A stretch of 64,000 nucleotides of DNA from Roseovarius salinarum (lineage in GTDB: Bacteria; Pseudomonadota; Alphaproteobacteria; Rhodobacterales; Rhodobacteraceae), in the NCBI RefSeq assembly GCF_002834145.1, contig NZ_PHNT01000008.1, positions 1 through 64,000 on the forward strand. The letters are read 5' to 3'. How positions within the stretch are numbered: the stretch's first letter is position 1; every line of letters begins with the position of its first letter. Both the position numbers and the translations under genes were made by a program. Below, piece by piece: positions 56,893-64,000 of the stretch. The notes beneath the pieces were generated by a model that did not search any database, was not told where the DNA came from, and saw only the letters and a list, made by a program, of their open reading frames with translations.

Positions 56893-57231
56893 ATGACGGA
56901 TACGGACGGACGCCGCTGGCATGACATGGGCGGGCAAACCGCCGGGCCCGTGCCCCTGGACGAACACGATCACGCGCTGTGGGAAAAGCGTGTGGACGCG
57001 CTGATGGTGCTGTGCTCCGGCAAGGGGCTGTTCACCGTGGACGGCCTGCGCCGCGCGCTCGAGGACATGGGCGAGGATGCCTTCGAGCGCCACAGCTACT
57101 ACGAACGCTGGATCGCGGCAGTGAACCAGAACCTGGTCGAGGCCGGGGTCTACACGCTGGCCGAACTTGGCGCGCGGATGCACGAGGTCGCCGCGCGCGG
57201 CGAGACCTACGCACAGGTCAACGATGGCTGA
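56893..57231 (+). CDS. Nitrile hydratase beta-subunit N-terminal half (ScnB-like)
   Basis: A 112-residue protein matching the first half of nitrile hydratase beta: DMGGQTAGPVPLDEHDHALW, EKRVDALMVLCSGKGLFTVD, RHSYYERWIAAVNQNLVEAG. The Arg before SYYxxW corresponds to the beta arginine that contacts the oxidised metal cysteines. In thiocyanate hydrolase the beta chain is likewise split into ScnB and ScnA. NHase accessory proteins are related but lack the MGG-GPV opening, so a structural half-subunit is favoured. It overlaps the next gene by eight bases. Confidence 0.78.
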   Translation: MTDTDGRRWHDMGGQTAGPVPLDEHDHALWEKRVDALMVLCSGKGLFTVDGLRRALEDMGEDAFERHSYYERWIAAVNQNLVEAGVYTLAELGARMHEVAARGETYAQVNDG

Positions 57232-57487
57232 GCGGGTGCGCGTGAAAACGTGGATGCCGCCCGGCCACGTGCGCGCGCCGGCCTACCTGCGCGGCAAGAC
57301 CGGCGTGATCGAGCGCGCGCTGGGCGCGTTCGGCAACCCCGAGCAACTGGCCTATGGCCTTCCCGCGGAAAAGCAGCCGCTCTACCGCGTGCGGTTCTCG
57401 ATGGCCGAGGTCTGGGGCGCGGGCGCCGAGGTGTCCGATGACACGCTGGATGCCGAGATCTACGGCCACTGGCTGGAAAGGGTCTGA
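57224..57487 (+). CDS. Nitrile hydratase beta-subunit C-terminal half (ScnA-like)
   Basis: An 87-residue SH3-like barrel equivalent to the second half of nitrile hydratase beta: PGHVRAPAYLRGKTGVIERA and PLYRVRFSMAEVWGAGAEVS. The arginines in HVRAPAYLRG match those that line the active site in intact beta chains. ATG 57224 lies inside the end of the preceding gene and is coupled to it; an open extension to 57167 duplicates that gene in another frame and is rejected. The alpha-type gene starts four bases later. Confidence 0.8.
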   Translation: MAERVRVKTWMPPGHVRAPAYLRGKTGVIERALGAFGNPEQLAYGLPAEKQPLYRVRFSMAEVWGAGAEVSDDTLDAEIYGHWLERV

Positions 57488-57490
57488 CAG

Positions 57491-58132
57491 ATGCCGCACG
57501 ACCACCCCGACCACGCGGGGATCAGCGCCTCGGGACACCCCTTCCGTCCCGACAACGACACGCCGCTGACCTACTGGCAGCGCATGGAGGTTGCCGTGCG
57601 CGAGCTGCTCATCGAGAAGGGCGTGACCACGCCGGCCGAGATCGCCGCCCAGATCGACGCGATGGACGCCCGCACGCCGGCCAACGGCGCAAGGGTCGTC
57701 GCCCGCGCCTGGACCGACCCGGCGTTCAAGGCGCGGCTGCTGGCCGACGGCTCCGCCGCCTGCCGCGAGATGGACTTCGACATCGGCGCGCTCAACCTCG
57801 TCGCCGTGGAGAACACCGATGATGTCCACAACCTGATCGTCTGCACCCTGTGCTCGTGCTACCCGCGCAACCTGCTGGGGTTGCCGCCGGACTGGTACAA
57901 GACCCGCGAATACCGCAGCCGCGCGGTGCGCGAGCCGCGCGCGGTACTGCGGGAATTCGGGGTCGAGCTGCCCGCGCAGACCCGGGTGCGCGTCCACGAC
58001 AGCACCGCCGACATGCGCTACATCGTGATCCCCGCGCGCCCGCCCGGCACCGAGGGCATGGACAGCACATCACTGGCCGCGCTGGTGACGCGGGATTCGA
58101 TGATCGGCACGGGCCTGCCGCGGTGCCCCTGA
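57491..58132 (+). CDS. Nitrile hydratase alpha subunit / thiocyanate hydrolase gamma (ScnC-like)
   Basis: A 213-residue catalytic subunit. The metal claw is VCTLCSCYPRNLLGLPPDW with C-T-L-C-S-C, the cobalt-type variant (iron types have Ser for Thr). It is preceded by AVENTDDVHNLI and followed by YKTREYRSRAVREPRAVLRE and RYIVIPARPPGTEGM. The two claw cysteines must be oxidised to sulfenate and sulfinate during maturation. With the two small genes upstream it makes a complete three-chain enzyme that hydrates nitriles to amides or hydrolyses thiocyanate. Confidence 0.9.
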   Translation: MPHDHPDHAGISASGHPFRPDNDTPLTYWQRMEVAVRELLIEKGVTTPAEIAAQIDAMDARTPANGARVVARAWTDPAFKARLLADGSAACREMDFDIGALNLVAVENTDDVHNLIVCTLCSCYPRNLLGLPPDWYKTREYRSRAVREPRAVLREFGVELPAQTRVRVHDSTADMRYIVIPARPPGTEGMDSTSLAALVTRDSMIGTGLPRCP

Positions 58133-58171
58133 CGCACGGTGGCGTGCTTGCGCCCGACGGCCCCACCAACT

Positions 58172-59143
58172 ATGACTGCGCGGATCAACGAAAAATCCGG
58201 CCCGGACCCGATGGGTAAACCCGACGACAGCTTCCGACAGCGCGCACGCGAATACGCCGTGAACCTCGTGCTTCAGGGCCTTCTGGGTGCGGCCCGCGCC
58301 CTGCCCTACCGCTGGCGCGTGCCGCTCATGGGGCGGCTGACGGCGCGCGTGGTTTCCCCCATCGCCGGGTACTCGCAGCGGGTGCGCACCAATCTCAACT
58401 ACGTTCTGCCGGACCTTCCCGAGCGCGAGATCCGCCGGCTTGAACGCGCCGCGCCCGACAACGCCGGCCGGACCATGATCGAGCTCTACTCGGCGCGCGA
58501 ATTCAAGGCACGCGCGCGCAACGCGCCGGTTTCCGGCCCCGGGCTGGCGACAGCGCGGGCAGCGGCGGAGGCGGGCAAGCCCGTGATCTTTGTCAGCGGC
58601 CATTTCGGCAGCTTCAACGCGGGGCGGGTGGCGCTGGTCGCCCAGGGTTTCGAGATGGGCGTGTTCTACCGTCCGATGAGCAACCGCTATTTCAACCGGC
58701 ACTACGTGCGCGCCATGGCCACGCTGAGCGAGCCGATGTTCGAACAGGGCCGCCGCGGCACGCGGGAGATGGTCCAGCACCTGCGCCGCGGCGGGGCGCT
58801 GGGTGTGCTCACCGACATCAATGCGCACGACGGCATCCCGCTGGATTTCTTCGGCAAGCCGGCGCTGTCGTCGCTCAACATGGCCGAGCTGGCGCTCAAG
58901 TTCGACGCACCTCTCGTGCCATTCTGGGGGATCCGGGCCGCCAACGGGATCGACTTCGAGGTGACCGTGGAATCCCCAATTCCCCACACCGACGCGGTCA
59001 CCATGACACAGGCGGTCAACGACCGGCTCGAGGCGCAGGTGCGCGCACACATGGATCAATGGTTCTGGATACACCGCCGCTGGAAGGATGGGACCGGCCC
59101 GGTGGCCGAGATGCGCCTGCGCCAGTGGCGCGAACGCACCTGA
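58172..59143 (+). CDS. Lysophospholipid acyltransferase / LpxL-type family protein
   Basis: A 323-residue member of the LpxL/HtrB-like acyltransferase family: LLGAARALPYRWRVPLMGRL amphipathic start, RVRTNLNYVLPDLPEREIRR, VIFVSGHFGSFNAGRVALVA, VFYRPMSNRYFNRHYV, GGALGVLTDINAHDGIPLDF and QWFWIHRRWKDG. It would acylate lipid A or a related membrane lipid. In the catalytic motif H-x4-D/E the last residue is Asn (GHFGSFN), an unusual change. The start may instead be ATG 58211; neither has a strong ribosome site. It lies 39 bases after the ScnC-like gene. Confidence 0.82.
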   Translation: MTARINEKSGPDPMGKPDDSFRQRAREYAVNLVLQGLLGAARALPYRWRVPLMGRLTARVVSPIAGYSQRVRTNLNYVLPDLPEREIRRLERAAPDNAGRTMIELYSAREFKARARNAPVSGPGLATARAAAEAGKPVIFVSGHFGSFNAGRVALVAQGFEMGVFYRPMSNRYFNRHYVRAMATLSEPMFEQGRRGTREMVQHLRRGGALGVLTDINAHDGIPLDFFGKPALSSLNMAELALKFDAPLVPFWGIRAANGIDFEVTVESPIPHTDAVTMTQAVNDRLEAQVRAHMDQWFWIHRRWKDGTGPVAEMRLRQWRERT

Positions 59144-59157
59144 GCGTGCAATCCGGC

Positions 59158-59883
59158 TCAGCGCAGGCGCGCGGCCGCCTCGATCGCGCCCATGCCCGCG
59201 CGCTGGGCGATCACCACGACGGGGTCATTCCCGCCGAGTTCGACCTCGAGCTGCATCTCCCGGCCGTTCTCCCAGCGGCCGATGTCGCGAATCTCGGTCA
59301 CGATGTTGGTATAGCTCAGCGTGCGGCCTGCATTCTCGCCCCGCGTTATGTCCACGGTGGCCTCGGGACGGTAGCGCAGCAGTTGCAGCTTCATCGGCCA
59401 GGGCGCCCCGGCCGCGGCACGGCAAATGACGGTCAGCCGGTCTCCGTCGCGCCTGAGGTCGAGGGTTACCTCGTGGTCCGCGTCGCGGTGGCGATCGATG
59501 ATCCCGTCGACCCGCTCGGGGTGCGTGCCCATGACATGGTCCTGCCCCTGGACGATGATCTGGGGCGTGTAGACGCTGCCATGCCCCCCGGCCGCGGCAT
59601 AGGCTTTCTGGCGGCGGGTATGCGCGGGATCGCCGAAACTGTCCTTCCACCCGATGTAATCCCAGTAGTCGACGTGCAACGCCAGCGGGATCACGTCGTC
59701 GTGGTCGGCCAGTTCGGCAAGGTAGGCATCGGCCGGCGGGCAGGATGAACAGCCCTGCGAGGTGTAAAGCTCGACGATCACGGCCCGCTCCTGCGCGGAA
59801 AGCGGCGCGGCAAGGGCGAGCAAGGCCAGAACGATTCCGGCGAAGCGGTGTATCATGCGATGCAGTTCGGTCATGCAGGTCAT
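59158..59883 (-). CDS. Secreted DUF1223 protein (thioredoxin-like fold, CSSC)
   Basis: A 241-residue exported protein: signal peptide MIHRFAGIVLALLALAAPLS (after a short N-terminal tail), then VIVELYTSQGCSSCPPADAY with a C-S-S-C site, HVDYWDYIGWKDSFGDP, YTPQIIVQGQDHVMG. DUF1223 proteins have a thioredoxin-like fold; role unknown, possibly redox. ATG 59883 follows AGGAAGG at six bases; ATG 59874 is the alternative. It diverges from acnA. Confidence 0.85.
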   Translation of the reverse strand: MTCMTELHRMIHRFAGIVLALLALAAPLSAQERAVIVELYTSQGCSSCPPADAYLAELADHDDVIPLALHVDYWDYIGWKDSFGDPAHTRRQKAYAAAGGHGSVYTPQIIVQGQDHVMGTHPERVDGIIDRHRDADHEVTLDLRRDGDRLTVICRAAAGAPWPMKLQLLRYRPEATVDITRGENAGRTLSYTNIVTEIRDIGRWENGREMQLEVELGGNDPVVVIAQRAGMGAIEAAARLR

Positions 59884-59958
59884 GGTGCGCCTTCCTGCAT
59901 AATGCCATTGCGCGGCGACTGCCAATCAAGGTTTCGCGAGACGCGCGTGCGCGTCCGG

Positions 59959-59987
59959 CCTTGCGCCGAATTGTGTGCGACAGTATA
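59959..59987 (+). promoter_or_regulatory. Candidate sigma-70-type promoter of acnA
   Basis: TTGCGC (59959-59964) and TATACA (59982-59987) are separated by 17 bp, the optimal spacing, in an unusually AT-rich stretch 90 bp before acnA. The -35 hexamer is a partial match. Confidence 0.4.
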
Positions 59988-60076
59988 CATTTTGACCAGC
60001 GCCCCCTTGATCGGTCCCGCGAAATGGGCCAGAAGCGGGGCCAGCCATTCCTGCGAGACCCGAAAGGAACGCCAAG

Positions 60077-62830
<2,754 letters not shown>

Positions 62831-62860
62831 GGCCCCACGCCGGGCTGATGCGACGAAACG

Positions 62861-62887
62861 GGGCGGCCCCTGCGGCCGCCCTTTTTT
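62861..62887 (+). terminator. Rho-independent terminator of acnA
   Basis: GGGCGGCC-CCTGC-GGCCGCCC, a perfect 8-bp stem followed by six T, 30 bases after the acnA stop. It is the clearest intrinsic terminator in the window. Confidence 0.9.
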
Positions 62888-63103
62888 CCTTGGCCCGGTC
62901 ACCAACTGTGGTAGGATATCCATAATGGCGGCGTCAGACCGCCGAACAAACCCGAGGCAGAGCGCCCGCCCGACAGACCGCCCCTATCGGCCCGCGTGAC
63001 GACCGCGACGGCGTGGCCAAGGCAACGCGAGGCAGGCCACTGCCGCCAAAGGCGGGGGCAACCAGGCTTGAGCAGGCCCGAACAGGATTTTCTGCGCACG
63101 TCC

Positions 63104-63661
63104 ATGCGCCATCTGGCCGCCCTGCGCGACGCCGGGCCAAGTTCCACGTCCAACGACATACCCTTCCCCGACGGCTGGTTCGACCTGCCGCAGGATACCC
63201 TGGCCGACCTGGGCGCGATGATGTATCTCGCCGCGCTCAGCCGCTTCAACCGCACCCGCACGCTGCCGCAGGCGCTGGCACAGATCGAGCCACCGCTCCG
63301 GCTGAGCCAGTACAAGCTTTTCCGGTCCAACGGCTTTCCGCGCGCCTTCGTGACATGGGCCGGGCTGACGCACGATGCGGAGTACCGGCTGGCCATCGAT
63401 CACCAGCCGCTGCAGCCGCAGGACTGGAACAGTGGCGCCTCGAAATGGCTGATCGATCTCGTGGCGCCCTTCGGCCACGTCGAACAGGTGCTAACCCGCC
63501 TGGCCGCCAACCCCGAGGAGACGCGCGTGCGCGCGCTTTGGCACAACCGGGCCGGCACACGCTACCGCATCGTGGAATGGACCCGCGCCGATCCGGGCGG
63601 CGAAATCGCGGTCGGCTCCTACGGCGTCGGCCAGTTCCGCAGACGGCTGGCGGAGGGCTGA
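63104..63661 (+). CDS. HlyC-like toxin-activating lysine acyltransferase
   Basis: A 185-residue member of the RTX-toxin acyltransferase family (HlyC/RtxC): LADLGAMMYLAALSRFNRTR, LRLSQYKLFRSNGFPRAFVT, WAGLTHDAEYRLAIDH, PQDWNSGASKWLIDLVAPFG. These enzymes transfer acyl groups from acyl-carrier protein to lysines of an adjacent RTX protein. By eye, the catalytic Asp (WLIDLVAPFG) is kept but the histidine expected in SPLHR is Asn (SRFNR). The start is uncertain: TTG 63068 and GTG 62996 are in frame upstream. It lies three bases before the VCBS gene. Confidence 0.8.
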   Translation: MRHLAALRDAGPSSTSNDIPFPDGWFDLPQDTLADLGAMMYLAALSRFNRTRTLPQALAQIEPPLRLSQYKLFRSNGFPRAFVTWAGLTHDAEYRLAIDHQPLQPQDWNSGASKWLIDLVAPFGHVEQVLTRLAANPEETRVRALWHNRAGTRYRIVEWTRADPGGEIAVGSYGVGQFRRRLAEG

Positions 63662-63664
63662 GCG

Positions 63665-64000
63665 ATGGGCTTCCCGGTCATCGGCGGCGACATCACCGGC
63701 ACCGTCACCGAGGGCAGCGGCGACCTTGTCACCGGTGATCTCGACGATGTGCTGCAACCGGACAACCCCGATGACACCTGGTCGATCACGAGCGGGGCCA
63801 GCTACGGCACGGCCTCGATCGACCCGGCGACCGGGGAGTGGTCCTATGACCTCGACGACAGCCACCCCGCGGTGAAGGCGCTGGACCCGGGCGAGACGCT
63901 GACCGACACCTTCACCGTGCTGGCCGAAGACGCCGGCGGCGGCACCGACACACAGCAGGTGACCATCACCATCAGGGGCGCGGTCTGCTTTGCCGCGGGC
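63665..64000 (+). CDS. VCBS-repeat protein entering a Hint-type domain (cut by window edge)
   Basis: The first 112 residues of a protein. Residues 10-100 form a VCBS/cadherin-like repeat (DITGTVTEGSGDLVTGDL, SIDPATGEWSYDLDDSHPAV, LTDTFTVLAEDAGGGTDTQQ). The last residues GAVCFAAG resemble the CFxxGT opening of Hedgehog/intein (Hint) domains, common at this place in Rhodobacterales exported proteins; the window ends there. No classical signal peptide, as in type I secreted proteins. It follows the acyltransferase gene by three bases and is its probable substrate. Confidence 0.75.
   Translation, partial: MGFPVIGGDITGTVTEGSGDLVTGDLDDVLQPDNPDDTWSITSGASYGTASIDPATGEWSYDLDDSHPAVKALDPGETLTDTFTVLAEDAGGGTDTQQVTITIRGAVCFAAG

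Overview
The window is high-GC chromosomal DNA from an alphaproteobacterium of the Rhodobacterales, most likely a marine roseobacter. The support is aminolevulinate synthase (HemA, C4 haem pathway), the DMSP lyase DddP, a form II CO-dehydrogenase-like coxSLM set, the cysG/DUF2849/sir/cysH/DUF934 sulfite-reduction operon, FnrL-type sites, and several protein families typical of this order. There is no phage, transposon or CRISPR array; the region is core genome with scattered accessory genes.

Layout. 1-8.5 kb: partial cell-wall amidase, aminotransferase, a periplasmic module (M48/TPR protease and two thioredoxin-fold proteins), ispG, rodZ and hemA. 8.6-15 kb: M20 peptidase, haloacetate-dehalogenase-like hydrolase, an LRR protein, tRNA-Asp, a 43-residue membrane peptide, tRNA-Val(TAC), phosphatase, MaoC hydratase, tRNA-Val(CAC), and an HU-type protein with a long basic tail. 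15-24.2 kb: lon, FkbM methyltransferase, tgt, a protease-RimK fusion, two Fe-S assembly genes and tpiA, with three broken genes between them: a small secreted protein, a frameshifted TfoX/Sxy gene and a TRAP DctM remnant. 24.2-30.3 kb: Lrp-type regulator divergent from cysG-DUF2849-sir-cysH-DUF934, then fpr. 30.3-33.6 kb: acidic alanine-rich membrane protein, infC with an ATA start, methyltransferase and a duplicated-domain secreted protein. 33.7-41.1 kb: minus-strand nnr, xdhC, molybdopterin-binding gene, coxS, coxL, coxM. 41.1-48.5 kb: glnB-glnA behind an NtrC-like palindrome, two paralogous membrane proteins around a phosphoesterase, a DUF3445 haem N-demethylase, and an overlapping GGDEF/sensor pair. 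48.6-64 kb: dddP, EEP nuclease, FkbM, hydrolase-OsmC fusion, purB, an orphan fliG, a three-gene split nitrile hydratase/thiocyanate hydrolase operon, acyltransferase, DUF1223, acnA, and at the edge an HlyC-like toxin acyltransferase followed by a VCBS protein that appears to enter a Hint domain.

Together the genes describe redox and oxygen-responsive haem/siroheme metabolism (hemA, cysG, sir, fpr), nitrogen control (glnBA) and scavenging of small marine or C1/N1 compounds (DMSP, haloacids, nitriles or thiocyanate, methylated amines, aldehydes or CO-like substrates). Family assignments come from motif recognition by eye; no database search was run.
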